Made by a program: the position numbers and the translations under genes. 64,000 nucleotides of DNA from Bacillota bacterium (GTDB taxonomy: Bacteria > Bacillota > Clostridia > Christensenellales > Aristaeellaceae), in the NCBI GenBank assembly GCA_023416585.1, contig JAEZHM010000120.1:14305-78304 (forward strand). The letters are read 5' to 3'. Shown here piece by piece: positions 23,659 to 33,093 of the stretch (its first letter is position 1; each line of letters opens with the position of its first letter). The notes below the pieces were generated by a model, which was not told the DNA's origin, made no database searches, and saw nothing but the letters and a program-made list of their open reading frames with translations.

Positions 23659-25599
23659 TTATACATTTTCTTTCAAAAATAAGTGCCTTGTTTTATCTGT
23701 ACTGGCGCTTTCTTTTCTTGCTTTATACAAGGGCATACCAACGTAAATATCATAGCCGCAGGGATTGGTTAAAAACACACCTTTCCCATTGGTATATGAT
23801 GTAAGCTGTACTTGATAGGTCTTTGATGTTTCGGTAGGAATCCTGCCATACATGATAGTTTCATCCTTTTCTGCGTTGAATCGTTCAATACGAGCCCGCA
23901 TTTGCTGCAAATCATACATCGCCTTGCTGCTGTACTCCTTCGGAATGTGAAGTTCAAAGTCCATAAACGGCTCCAATAGTTCGGTTTCTGCTTTTATTAA
24001 CGCCTGCTCAAAAACAAGTGGGGTAAGATGCCGAAAGTCTGAGGGTGTGCTAACAGGACTGTAATACAGACCATAGGTAAAGCATACCTTCAGATCAGTT
24101 ACCTCCCATCCGAATAAGCCTTGTTCACATGCACTTTTCACACTGTCACTAACAGCACATTGGAAAGACTTGTTGAGGTAGCCATAGGAAACCTTACTTT
24201 CAAAAACAAGTCCAGAACCAAGAGGAAGCGGCTCGATGGATAGTCCTACAGACGCCCAATAGGGATTTGGGGGCACTTCGATATGGATAACGGCATCCGC
24301 AGCCCGCTTTGGCCGCTCTTTATATATGGTCATTAACTCACCGAATTGAATGTTCAAATGATATCTTTCCTCAAGCAGCCCCTGAATTACTTCCATTTGA
24401 ACCTCTCCAAACAGCTGCATTGTAATTTCCTCTGTATATTTATCAACCTCGCAGCGAAGAAGCGGATCTTCCTCTGTCAATTCAAACAGTGCCTGTATTA
24501 AACGGCTTCTATGTTCCTGATTAAAAGGCATTACAGAAGCCCGTAAGGAGGGTTGTACCATGCAAATTTGCGGTAAATGTTTTTTGCGTGATCCAATAAC
24601 ATCCCCAATCCGAATATTTTGCACATTGGAGATCACAGCTATATCTCCACATAAAACACTCTCTGCAGACACAATTTTCCCATTTCTAATATATTCAAGC
24701 TTTTTTATTTTTAATTTTTCTTCACAGCCTTCAACCGCTACGGTGTCACGGACTTTTAGGCTTCCTCCGAAAACTCGTGCAAAAGCCCTTTTGTGCATTT
24801 GTTCATCTCTGTCTATTTTATAGACAAAAGCACAAAGATCACCTTGGTCAGTTACGGTATTCACCGGAAGATAGTTTGTAATTGCATTTAAAAGCTGTTC
24901 TGTACCAATATTCCTCAGAGCAACTCCGTGTAAGACAGGAAAGAGCTTACATGATGCGATATTAAAAAGAAAAGATGTATTATATTCCTTTTCGGCTATA
25001 GGCTGATTCAAAATAAACTTTTCCGCTAGTGATTCATCTAAATCCAGAAGCTTTTCTGCTGCTGTATCTGAAATACTTGCGTAATCACTAATTAAAATAT
25101 CATTCGAGGCCATTCCATCTAAAATTTGCATAATGGCAGTATCAGGGGTTAATTGTTCTCTAATATCGGTATAGAGTTCATTTAGGCAAACACCGGTTCT
25201 ATCTACTTTGTTGATAAAAATTAGTGTAGGAATTTTCAGTTTGCGTAAAGTCTGAAAAATCACTCTTGTTTGCGCTTGAATACCTTCTTTTGCTGAAATC
25301 ACTAAAACAGCCCCGTCTAGTACACAAAGAGAACGCTCCACCTCAGCAATGAAATCCATGTGACCGGGTGTATCGATGATATTTATCTTTGTTCCATTCC
25401 ATTCAAAAGAAATGGTTGATGAACGTATTGTTATTCCTCTTTGCCGTTCAAGAGACATAGAGTCGGTTATGGTAGTACCTTCATCAACTCTGCCAGCAGA
25501 ACAGATCGTACCGCTTCTAAATAGCATGCTCTCAGTTATCGTAGTTTTTCCTGCATCTACGTGGGCTAATATTCCTAAATTTATTATTTTCAATTTCAT
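23659..25599 (-). CDS. Tetracycline resistance ribosome protection protein, Tet(T)/Tet(Q)-like
   Basis: The 646-residue GTPase resembles elongation factor G and releases tetracycline from the ribosome. Motifs: G1 AHVDAGKTT, G3 DTPGHMDF, G4 NKVDR, and the C-terminal YGLYYSPVSTPSDFR block near the loop that contacts the decoding site. The start is ATG 25599 behind AGAGGAGG; a frame upstream of it is leader sequence. The C-terminal half (PPNPYWASVGLSIEPLPLGS, SYGYLNKSF, DLQQMRARIE) looks closest to Tet(T), with features of Tet(Q), and is clearly not Tet(M), Tet(O) or Tet(W). It may be a distinct class. Confidence 0.9.
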   Translation of the reverse strand: MKLKIINLGILAHVDAGKTTITESMLFRSGTICSAGRVDEGTTITDSMSLERQRGITIRSSTISFEWNGTKINIIDTPGHMDFIAEVERSLCVLDGAVLVISAKEGIQAQTRVIFQTLRKLKIPTLIFINKVDRTGVCLNELYTDIREQLTPDTAIMQILDGMASNDILISDYASISDTAAEKLLDLDESLAEKFILNQPIAEKEYNTSFLFNIASCKLFPVLHGVALRNIGTEQLLNAITNYLPVNTVTDQGDLCAFVYKIDRDEQMHKRAFARVFGGSLKVRDTVAVEGCEEKLKIKKLEYIRNGKIVSAESVLCGDIAVISNVQNIRIGDVIGSRKKHLPQICMVQPSLRASVMPFNQEHRSRLIQALFELTEEDPLLRCEVDKYTEEITMQLFGEVQMEVIQGLLEERYHLNIQFGELMTIYKERPKRAADAVIHIEVPPNPYWASVGLSIEPLPLGSGLVFESKVSYGYLNKSFQCAVSDSVKSACEQGLFGWEVTDLKVCFTYGLYYSPVSTPSDFRHLTPLVFEQALIKAETELLEPFMDFELHIPKEYSSKAMYDLQQMRARIERFNAEKDETIMYGRIPTETSKTYQVQLTSYTNGKGVFLTNPCGYDIYVGMPLYKARKESASTDKTRHLFLKENV

Positions 25600-25623
25600 T
25601 ATCCTCCTCTGGTAAATAAAAAA

Positions 25624-25652
25624 CCCCTGTGACGATACTCTCATCACAGGGG
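25624..25652 (-). terminator. Attenuator in the tet leader
   Basis: On the minus strand CCCCTGTGA pairs with TCACAGGGG (25652-25644 and 25632-25624), followed by TTTTTTATTT, 25 bases before the tet start: a factor-independent terminator inside the leader. Its loop contains ATGAGAGTATC (25644-25634), exactly complementary to GATACTCTCAT at 25759-25749 upstream. The upstream segment could open the terminator. A tiny leader peptide (ATG CTT CTA CTG GTG GAA stop) lies between. Confidence 0.75.
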
Positions 25653-26197
25653 GCAGCTTTCACTTTGATTATTCCACCAGTAGAAGCATACCAAAAAAAC
25701 GCTAAAGTGCTTTTTTAGAAATAGCAATATAGCAGATGAGTATTTCTTATGAGAGTATCCTTAAATTTAAAGGCGCAACAAATAATCCTACTTCAAGTAG
25801 GACAATCCATAGAATGTTAGTGCCTTTCATTATTCAATTGAATAACTATTTAAGAATACCTTGCCGCATAAGATAAAACTCCTTTTGGGTCTAATACTAA
25901 TATACTAATTTATAATACCAAGCTATATAGTAAATGTCAATAATTTCATAATTTTCGTTAGTGTCAAGTAATCGTTGGCAATTTTTTCTCGTTGTCCTTG
26001 CCCCGTCTGAACCTACTTTATATCTGTCCACCTTGGTGTCTTCGGCAAAAATATTTATAAAAGCAATGGTTTCCAAAATATAACCGGACACCAAAGGAGT
26101 ACCATGGAGGCTCTACTTCGTTCCATTTCAAACTGCTAAAAATTCTGAGGACATTGACTTTGATATTTTAAAAAAGTGGATCTATTCTGCCACACTA
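25653..26197. other. Leader and intergenic region between tet and the next MFS gene
   Basis: The right part of the tet leader (to about 25770) holds the anti-terminator segment and possible leader peptide. From 25770 to 26197 I find no supported gene: a 65-codon minus frame at 25897-26094 lacks a good ribosome binding site, and a short plus frame near 26098-26190 (RLYFVPFQTAKNSEDIDFD) looks like a relic of unknown origin. Confidence 0.45.
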
Positions 26198-27373
26198 TTA
26201 AGAGCTAATAGACTTTTTTGTAATGTTGAACAACATAAATGTACCTATGAAAACAATAGCTCCTGATAAAAATGGCACTGCGTATCCAAGTGAATCATAG
26301 AGCATTCCTGTAACTAAAGGTCCAATAATACCCATGAGGCTGCTTAGGGATGTAGAAACTCCTGCTATGCTGCCTTGTTCATTCTGAGGTACTGATTTTG
26401 AAATCAGGGCAGTTAATGTGGGCCACATTAATCCATTGAATGCAGTACTAATCAAAATAACAAAATATTGCATCCAAAATGAAGGTACTAATAATGTAAA
26501 TACAAGCATTATCGCTTGCCCAATTAAACTAAGGCTCACCACAAGCTTTTCTCCAATGACACGTACCAAGGGACCAACAAAAAAAATTTGTGTAATAAGA
26601 TTTCCGAATCCTGAAATTATCAAAAGAACAGCAACTGATGCGGGAGGTATATTGTATTTGTTAATCATAAAGAGTTGATAAATAGCATTGTTTCCAGTGA
26701 AAACAAGCTGAAATAGCATATGTGTTAATAGCAGAACCCATAAATGGGGTTGGCGAAAATATTTAAAGACGGATTTCAACGGGTAAAAATCTTTTGCATT
26801 CATTTCAGTTTTAATACGTTTTTCTTTAGGAAGTGATTCCGGCAGAATGAAAAAGCCAACAATAAAGTTGATAAGAGAAAGGATTCCAGCAGCATACGCA
26901 GGGGCAGAAAGGGCGAAATGGCTCAACAATCCTCCTACTGTAGGGCCCAATATAAAGCCTACCCCAAATGCTGAACCGACAAGTGCATAACTCTGTGCGC
27001 GGTCTTCATCAATTGTAATATCCGCAATGTATGCATTCGCTATAGAGAAATTGCCTCCACTAATACCATCTATAACCCTTGAAAAGAACAATATCCATAA
27101 TGCACCGCCAATTCCAAATACAAAATATCCGATCGCCGATCCAAATATTGAAATTAGAAGTAAGGGGCGTCTCCCATATCGATCTGAAAGTAAGCCTAAT
27201 ATAGGTGCAGCTAGAAACTGTGCTGCTGCATAAATAGCAGAAAGCAAAGTCACGGCAAGAGCACTAGTACTGTATTCACGGACGATATATGGACTTACCG
27301 GCATCAGAATGGTAAGTCCTAGCACATCCATCATAACTACACAGAATATAAAAATTTTTATTTTACTATTCAT
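26198..27373 (-). CDS. MFS efflux transporter of the TetA-like DHA1 type
   Basis: This 391-residue protein has 12 membrane segments, motif A LLSDRYGRRPLLLISIFG, the motif-C-like GSAFGVGFILGPTVGG and a second, weaker motif A in the C-terminal half. The pattern is that of TetA-like 12-helix drug/proton antiporters. It follows the glycosyltransferase gene by 32 bases and should be cotranscribed from the operator-rich promoter at 28.75 kb. Its substrate may be the same compound that the glycosyltransferase modifies. Confidence 0.85.
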   Translation of the reverse strand: MNSKIKIFIFCVVMMDVLGLTILMPVSPYIVREYSTSALAVTLLSAIYAAAQFLAAPILGLLSDRYGRRPLLLISIFGSAIGYFVFGIGGALWILFFSRVIDGISGGNFSIANAYIADITIDEDRAQSYALVGSAFGVGFILGPTVGGLLSHFALSAPAYAAGILSLINFIVGFFILPESLPKEKRIKTEMNAKDFYPLKSVFKYFRQPHLWVLLLTHMLFQLVFTGNNAIYQLFMINKYNIPPASVAVLLIISGFGNLITQIFFVGPLVRVIGEKLVVSLSLIGQAIMLVFTLLVPSFWMQYFVILISTAFNGLMWPTLTALISKSVPQNEQGSIAGVSTSLSSLMGIIGPLVTGMLYDSLGYAVPFLSGAIVFIGTFMLFNITKKSISS

Positions 27374-27405
27374 ATTTGCTATATCTCCTTAAACATTTTT
27401 TAATA

Positions 27406-28674
27406 TTATCTAAGGACTGCTTTTTTTGTTTTTGCCAAACGCTCAAATAACTGGGCTGCTTCGGCTGCACTATCATGCGAAGCAAAATCAGATTGGATAA
27501 ACTTTGCTTTTTGACGATATGACGGCTCATTCAATATTTTAAAAACAGCTTGTTTTATTTGAGAGGAACTTGGGCGACCTGTTCTAAGGTCAATTCCTGA
27601 ACCAGTGTAAGCAACACGAGAACACACATCAGGTTGGTCAGATACAGATCCTGCACCTACGAGTGGCACCCCGTATGCAAGTGCAACCTTTACACCGTTA
27701 TATCCTCCGCTTGTGACCATAACATCAACAAAAGGAAGCAAAACAGAATGCGGAATCATTTTTTCTACACGAACGTTATCAGGAAGTTTCCCTAATTCTT
27801 CAGGATTTGGTGTGGTAACTACAAGTAGAACATTCTCACCCCTCATTGCTTCTATTGTCGGCATAACCAATTCATTGATATTGGTCGATACAGTTCCTTG
27901 TGTTACATGAACGACAGGTCTACCCGATTTTAGGTCATTCCACCACTTAGGAGGTTTAAAATCTACTGGCATTGGAGGTAACATCGGTCCTACAAAATGT
28001 ACTTGTGGTGGAATATGTTTGTATGGAAATTCAAATGCTTGAGTCGTACCCTGCAGATGGAGAAACGGCGAATTAAGACAATCAAAAACGGTAAGCTTTT
28101 TAGGGATAGCATTTAACCCCACGCTATTTCTATCATTATTAAATCTAGTTGTAACATCTTTCAATATTAAATGGTTTCCTACCCAATTCATCATGCGATT
28201 GTTGAATCTAGAAAATTCATTCATTGCCGGAGGTTTTCCAGATCCAAACATTGGGCTGTCAGAATTTTTTAATGGATTGATTCCTACACTTGCCCAAACC
28301 GGTCCTCCTTTTTCATATAAAAGGTGTGCGCCCAAGCTGCACATATCTGCGATTACCGCATCGGCAGGAAAGTCTTTTAATATTATCTGATAATCTTTCA
28401 TCTGACCAAGCATTGGTTCGACAAAAAGGTTTGTAATTGCTGTTATTGCTCCATTTAACCCTTTTAGCTCCTGAGCCGCCATCGCTTTATTAGTAATGTC
28501 AGGTGTATGTTCAAAGGGGACAAAAACTGCACCGGTGGCCTTGATTTTTGTTTCCATTTCCTGCCCTGAATGCCATACCACTTGGTGTCCTCTTTCCACG
28601 AGTTTTGCTGCAGTTGCCAGAATTGGATTCACATGACCAGTAGCAGGCATTGTACTAATTAAAAATTTAGCCAT
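27406..28674 (-). CDS. GT1-family UDP-glycosyltransferase
   Basis: The 422-residue enzyme belongs to the MGT/UGT (GT1) family. The N-terminal domain starts with FLISTMPATGHVNPILATAAKL, where the histidine is the usual catalytic base; the C-terminal donor domain has VVHVTQGTVSTN and the box FVDVMVTSGGYNGVKVALAYGVPLVG, although the usual histidine of the HCG box is replaced (SGGYNG). Relatives inactivate macrolides or rifamycins by glycosylation or decorate natural products. Together with the MFS pump and TetR regulator it looks like a drug-inactivation cassette. Confidence 0.85.
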   Translation of the reverse strand: MAKFLISTMPATGHVNPILATAAKLVERGHQVVWHSGQEMETKIKATGAVFVPFEHTPDITNKAMAAQELKGLNGAITAITNLFVEPMLGQMKDYQIILKDFPADAVIADMCSLGAHLLYEKGGPVWASVGINPLKNSDSPMFGSGKPPAMNEFSRFNNRMMNWVGNHLILKDVTTRFNNDRNSVGLNAIPKKLTVFDCLNSPFLHLQGTTQAFEFPYKHIPPQVHFVGPMLPPMPVDFKPPKWWNDLKSGRPVVHVTQGTVSTNINELVMPTIEAMRGENVLLVVTTPNPEELGKLPDNVRVEKMIPHSVLLPFVDVMVTSGGYNGVKVALAYGVPLVGAGSVSDQPDVCSRVAYTGSGIDLRTGRPSSSQIKQAVFKILNEPSYRQKAKFIQSDFASHDSAAEAAQLFERLAKTKKAVLR

Positions 28675-28746
28675 AATAATTACCTCCTCATTTTACTTCC
28701 TTCTTTTATTTAAAGAATCTTGATAATGTAAGCCCTTTGTGTTATT

Positions 28747-28814
28747 CTAACATTGTTAAATTCATTCTAACAGTGTTAGTCATTTATCTAACACCGTTAG
28801 AATAGCACTGTTAG
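28747..28814. promoter_or_regulatory. Cluster of TetR operators between divergent genes
   Basis: Palindromes of the form CTAACANNGTTAG occur at 28747-28759 (CTAACATTGTTAA), 28767-28779 (CTAACAGTGTTAG) and 28788-28800 (CTAACACCGTTAG), with an imperfect fourth at about 28803-28814. Centres are 20-21 bp apart, two helical turns, so dimers would bind one face. They lie between the glycosyltransferase-MFS operon and the TetR gene and should control both. Confidence 0.85.
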
Positions 28815-28861
28815 ATAGTAATGTCAATATAATCTTTTATATATTTTAAGGAGGAATTCAA

Positions 28862-29569
28862 ATGGCAACAAAGCGAAAAAAAAGCGATAAAGATTCCATT
28901 GATATGTTAAGTGAACAATTGAATATAGAAAGGATCATTCAAGAGTCAATAAATTTACTTAATAAGGAAGGCATCATTCAGCTGAAAATGCGAAAGCTTG
29001 CTGATATTCTTGGAATACGTGCAGCATCATTGTACTACTATATCAAGGATAAATCTGAACTCTTACAGTTAATTGCGGAAGATATTTGCAGCAAGGTTCA
29101 AATTCCAGATCCTCATCTTCCGTGGCATGAACAATTGTTACACATTATGAGCGAATATCGTTCTACCTTGATGTCGGTTCGTGATTCGGCAGAAATACTA
29201 CTGGACACAATCCCTTTTACTCCAAAGAGGCTCCAGCTTATTGATACACTCTACAGAATATTTTTGGATGCAGGCCTTCCTCCGGAAGAAGTACAGATGG
29301 TTTCCGCATCTATTAATAATTACGTTTTATGCTTTGTTATGGATGAAATGAAAATAATTAACATGGCAACAGAGCAGGGGTTAACAGTTGAAGAAATAAT
29401 TGCACATGGAAATGAAATGTTCAGGAATTTACCTGATGACCAGTATCCGAATGTTATTTTAATGTCTAATTTTATCCCGAGAGTAGATAAAGATAGAGAA
29501 TTCCAGTACAGTCTGGAACTAATGATTGATGGCATTAAGAATAGAATTGTTGGTTTGAAAAGTATATAG
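28862..29569 (+). CDS. TetR-family regulator of the glycosyltransferase-MFS operon
   Basis: The 235-residue repressor has an N-terminal helix-turn-helix (GIIQLKMRKLADILGIRAAS then LYYYIKDKSELLQLI) and a C-terminal domain like that of class TetR proteins that bind tetracycline-type drugs. The ATG follows AAGGAGG. It is divergent from the genes it probably controls and lies next to four palindromic sites. The inducer is unknown. Confidence 0.88.
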   Translation: MATKRKKSDKDSIDMLSEQLNIERIIQESINLLNKEGIIQLKMRKLADILGIRAASLYYYIKDKSELLQLIAEDICSKVQIPDPHLPWHEQLLHIMSEYRSTLMSVRDSAEILLDTIPFTPKRLQLIDTLYRIFLDAGLPPEEVQMVSASINNYVLCFVMDEMKIINMATEQGLTVEEIIAHGNEMFRNLPDDQYPNVILMSNFIPRVDKDREFQYSLELMIDGIKNRIVGLKSI

Positions 29570-29845
29570 GCTTGATGGTTGTCATTAGTCTTATTAAATT
29601 CAGCAAAACCAAATAGTTGCTAGTAAATTTTGGTCAGTAAGTCCCAATAGGTCATCTTATTTTTTGCTTTTAGGTGTATTACATAACGTGCATGGTAGAA
29701 TCTACAAGGCTACTTTATTTTCTTTTTCTGTGATAACCTTTTCTCAGAGTGAGAGGTTCTGGTGGGTTCACAATGAACCGCACCTGGGTTCAGCAAAAAG
29801 ACAGTCGTTCCCCTTGGCGGTTAGACTGTCTTTTTGCTATCACAG
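29570..29845. other. Intergenic region between resistance island and conjugation core
   Basis: No gene is supported here. It contains a bidirectional terminator at its right end (separate entry) and short repeats around GGTTCACAATGAACC and CCTGGGTTC. It marks the boundary between the AT-rich cargo and the more GC-rich transfer genes. Confidence 0.5.
29792..29838. terminator. Bidirectional terminator
   Basis: Perfect 15-bp arms AGCAAAAAGACAGTC (29792-29806) and GACTGTCTTTTTGCT (29824-29838) give a stem flanked by A- and T-rich ends, so it can stop transcription from both sides: the TetR gene on plus and the transfer operon on minus. Confidence 0.85.
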
Positions 29846-30112
29846 CTATTTTCTTAAAATGAGCCTGTTGCTGGTATTGCTCCCATTCTCCCGATAGCGA
29901 ACTTCCTTTTCAATGAGTCCGGCACTTACCAGATCGTGGAGGGCACGTTTTACGGTACTGCGGGATAACTGCAAATGGTCAGCGATAGTTTTTACTGCAG
30001 GCCAGCAGTCCGACCCTTTCCCAGCACGATCACAAAGATACATATAAACGGCTCTCGCCCGATGGGGAAGCTCATCGGGCGAGGCGGAATAAAGATGGTT
30101 AAAATAGCTCAT
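29846..30112 (-). CDS. Winged-helix DNA-binding protein (HTH_36 type)
   Basis: This 88-residue protein consists of one helix-turn-helix domain: LPHRARAVYMYLCDRA, WPAVKTIADHLQLSRSTVKR and ALHDLVSAGLIEKEVRYREN. Similar small proteins are common next to VirD4 genes in clostridial elements and resemble replication-initiator or regulator domains. It starts 12 bases after the VirD4 stop and is the last gene of the transfer operon before the terminator. Confidence 0.75.
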   Translation of the reverse strand: MSYFNHLYSASPDELPHRARAVYMYLCDRAGKGSDCWPAVKTIADHLQLSRSTVKRALHDLVSAGLIEKEVRYRENGSNTSNRLILRK

Positions 30113-30123
30113 GGATACCCCCC

Positions 30124-31947
30124 TTACGTTTTGAGCATTGTGCGGCGACGCATGGTATTTTCAGTAGGCTCTGCTGTCAGCGTATGAAGTGTTCCGGTTC
30201 CAGACGGCGGTTCTATAACCTCCCCGGTTTCCTCATCCACCATTAGACAGGCCATATGCTTGCGGACGATGTTTTCCTCCAATATATTCTTATCGGCATA
30301 CATGACTTTTCTGTGAGCTTTTTCTTCCACGGTATAAGGCTTTCCGAATCGGATACCCCAATCAAGAAAAAGACGTAGCCGTGTTTTCATGGGATAGGTG
30401 CCGGTTTTCATGACAACAAAGTTTCCCTTGGGAATAGATTTCAGTTCATCCGGTGTCATGAGGGGGCGCTCCATCATCTGTAAGGACTGGCTGGGGTCAT
30501 TTTTTCCACGGTTCACGCTGCCGCTCATGACAGTTCTGGAACCCAGCGCCTTGCTCAGCACCTCGGCAGTCTGGCTATTGGGAGCGAAGCCGCCGAAGAT
30601 GGTGTCCTGGCAGTTGTCTATGATGATTTCCGAACCTTCTTTGCCGTAATTCTTTTCAAGCTGGCCGAAGGATTGTATGATCGGCACCATGGAAAGGCGG
30701 CGTGAGCGTGAGGCTGAAAAAATCAGCTCCAGCGACTCAATGGCTGGAAGGGTGCCCAGCTCGTCACAATAAAACATGACCCGGTTGCGGAGCTTGCCGC
30801 CGTTATCATCGGCAACCGCAAGAATCTCCCGGTAGAGCTGCTGAATCATAAGGGACACCATAAAATACTTGGTCAAATCTTCTTCAGGCAGTACGATAAA
30901 CAGTGCGGATTTTTCCTTACAGAACTTTTCCGCATCAATGGCTGTTTCAAAACAGAGGATTTGTTCCATCTCACTGTCCAAAAAGGAGTTGAGTCGGGAA
31001 AGTACGGTGGAAAGCACCGATGCCATAGCCTGCTCTGCAGAGTTAAGGGCGGCGCCTGCAAACCAGCGTGTCTTGTGGTTGGAGGGAAGCTTATCCATAA
31101 GGAGTTGGAACTGGCTTTTGCCCTTTACCTTGCTTGGGGTAAGCAAATCCTGCACCAGCTTGAACACGCTGATAATATGACGGCAGTCAACTCTCTTTCC
31201 ATCCATTTCAATGGGCGGCAGATATTCGGCAATCAGCAGAATAACCGAGGTCATAAGCCCTTCAGCAGCATCATAGAAAAACTGATTTTGCCCGTAATTC
31301 TCACCGCTGGCGTTGATGATGGTTTTGGAGATAATTTTGGCGTATTTCTCTGCCTTTGCCTTTGCTACAAGGTTATTTTCATCAGCAAGGTATTGATCCA
31401 TATAGGTGTTGACCAGGTGGAGCATATTGTTGCCGTCTGAGCGGGTGGGATTTCTAAGATCAATGACTGCCACATGGTAGCCATAGTGGTCATGCGCAAT
31501 GGTACCGTAATTGCGGTAGAGGTCACCCTTGGTATCGGTGGTCAGAAAGCTCATACCGGAGGCACAGGCATATTCCAAATTGGGGTATAGAAAAAATGCC
31601 GTCTTTCCCACGCCGGAGGCGCCGATCATAAGGCAGTGAATATCATCAGTATCCACCAGCGCCGTCACCTTGTTCTTTACTCCTGTGCTACCAAGGATGA
31701 TGCCCTGCTCATCTGTGGCAGGGAGACATTGCCCCTGCCTCCATAGCTCTGGCTCAAATGGAATATGCTTGTAGATTCTTTTGATTTCCTGCTTGGTGGA
31801 AAAGCGTGCCGTACCATGCTGGCCGTCACCCACCGTGCGGGATTTGATTCCATTTAAGGTATAGTAATGCGCTAAAAGAGAAAGGCCGCCGATGACGAGA
31901 AACATCACGGCGGCCGCTGCAATCAGTATATAGATTTGTGATGGCAT
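30124..31947 (-). CDS. VirD4/TraG-type coupling protein
   Basis: The 607-residue ATPase couples the relaxase-DNA complex to the secretion channel. Two membrane segments (residues about 5-28 and nearby) precede a RecA-like domain with Walker A MIGASGVGKTAFFLYPN and Walker B VMFYCDELGTLP. The start ATG 31947 follows AAAGGAG; 16 codons upstream lack a site. The AbiH gene lies just upstream on the other strand, separating this gene from the other transfer genes. Confidence 0.92.
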   Translation of the reverse strand: MPSQIYILIAAAAVMFLVIGGLSLLAHYYTLNGIKSRTVGDGQHGTARFSTKQEIKRIYKHIPFEPELWRQGQCLPATDEQGIILGSTGVKNKVTALVDTDDIHCLMIGASGVGKTAFFLYPNLEYACASGMSFLTTDTKGDLYRNYGTIAHDHYGYHVAVIDLRNPTRSDGNNMLHLVNTYMDQYLADENNLVAKAKAEKYAKIISKTIINASGENYGQNQFFYDAAEGLMTSVILLIAEYLPPIEMDGKRVDCRHIISVFKLVQDLLTPSKVKGKSQFQLLMDKLPSNHKTRWFAGAALNSAEQAMASVLSTVLSRLNSFLDSEMEQILCFETAIDAEKFCKEKSALFIVLPEEDLTKYFMVSLMIQQLYREILAVADDNGGKLRNRVMFYCDELGTLPAIESLELIFSASRSRRLSMVPIIQSFGQLEKNYGKEGSEIIIDNCQDTIFGGFAPNSQTAEVLSKALGSRTVMSGSVNRGKNDPSQSLQMMERPLMTPDELKSIPKGNFVVMKTGTYPMKTRLRLFLDWGIRFGKPYTVEEKAHRKVMYADKNILEENIVRKHMACLMVDEETGEVIEPPSGTGTLHTLTAEPTENTMRRRTMLKT

Positions 31948-32049
31948 GAGAGGCTCCTTTCTTTTCGGGGTATTTCGTGATAAAATAAGCTGCATGCTTT
32001 AATGATCAAATAGCTGCGGTAAAACTATGGTACAAAGGGGGAATACGCG

Positions 32050-33024
32050 TTGAAAAACAATCTTTTTATAATAGGCAACGGGTTCGACCGTGGACACGAT
32101 ATGTCCACTTCATATAATAATTTTAAGGACTGGCTGATTCAGATGTATCCCGAATCTCAAGATACCGAGCACTTCATGGTTTCTGATGCTACGCTGATGC
32201 CAAAGGGTGATATGTCCATCTCTGATGAAGATCTGGCTTCCTTTTTGGTTTATTGCATTAACGAAGCGGCAGGGGGAAATTGGGCAAACTTTGAAGAAAC
32301 TCTCGGCAGAATAGATTGGGAATTATTCTTCGATGATGTTGATGATGTAACCGGCAGAGATGGAGACATTGACCTTTGGAAAACAGCATACACAAGAGAA
32401 GACTTTACATCCACGCTGAGCTTTAATGCCTATGGGTTTTCCAAGCTGTTTTCACAGTGGATCAATACCATTTCATATCCGAAAGCTATCTCCTGCAACA
32501 GCTTTTTGACGGATTCTTTGAAAGGCTCAAGTATTTTCCTGACCTTTAACTATACCAAAACTCTTGAGGATATTTACCACATCCCATCGGGACAAATCTG
32601 CCACATACACGGTGTTCAAGGTAAAGAGATTATCATTGGACATGGCGTAGAAAAATCTCGTGCAGCTACAGAGGCCTACTCAGATGATGAGTATGATTGT
32701 GAAGCTGATTATGAATCGGATTATGATTTTGGAATGGAAGGCATCGACGACATACATGATTCACTTCGGAAGCCGACAAAGCAAATTCTTGAGCAGACGT
32801 CATTCTTTGCGAGTCTAAAACACAATTGCATTAAAGATATATTTTCATGGGGCTTTTCGTTTTCAGCAGTTGATCTTTGCTATATAAAAGAAATTTGTAA
32901 AACTATTGACACAGGGAATATTATCTGGCATCTTCATGACCGGGGAAACGGAGACCCTATCCAATTTGAACAAATTCTTCGCCAGTGCGGTTTTTCAGGT
33001 AACGTCACAACCTTTAAGGCATAA
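32050..33024 (+). CDS. AbiH-family phage abortive infection protein
   Basis: The 324-residue protein begins LFIIGNGFDRGHDMSTSYNN and contains SSIFLTFNYTKTLEDIY and QICHIHGVQGKEIIIGHG, the two hallmark blocks of AbiH. In lactococci AbiH aborts phage infection; its biochemical activity is not established. It starts with TTG 32050 behind AAAGGGGG. It is the only long plus-strand gene in the transfer region and looks like an independently inserted defence gene. An acidic stretch (DDEYDCEADYESDYDFGMEG) in the middle is unusual. Confidence 0.85.
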   Translation: MKNNLFIIGNGFDRGHDMSTSYNNFKDWLIQMYPESQDTEHFMVSDATLMPKGDMSISDEDLASFLVYCINEAAGGNWANFEETLGRIDWELFFDDVDDVTGRDGDIDLWKTAYTREDFTSTLSFNAYGFSKLFSQWINTISYPKAISCNSFLTDSLKGSSIFLTFNYTKTLEDIYHIPSGQICHIHGVQGKEIIIGHGVEKSRAATEAYSDDEYDCEADYESDYDFGMEGIDDIHDSLRKPTKQILEQTSFFASLKHNCIKDIFSWGFSFSAVDLCYIKEICKTIDTGNIIWHLHDRGNGDPIQFEQILRQCGFSGNVTTFKA

Positions 33025-33093
33025 TATTTTGCATCAGAGGTATCTCTCTTTGATGATAAGGCAGGGCAGCTTAATAATTGCCCTGCCTTTTTG

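Noticed and set aside
25897..26094. 65-codon minus-strand frame between tet and the MFS gene
   Set aside because: AT-rich, no ribosome binding site, no recognisable domain.
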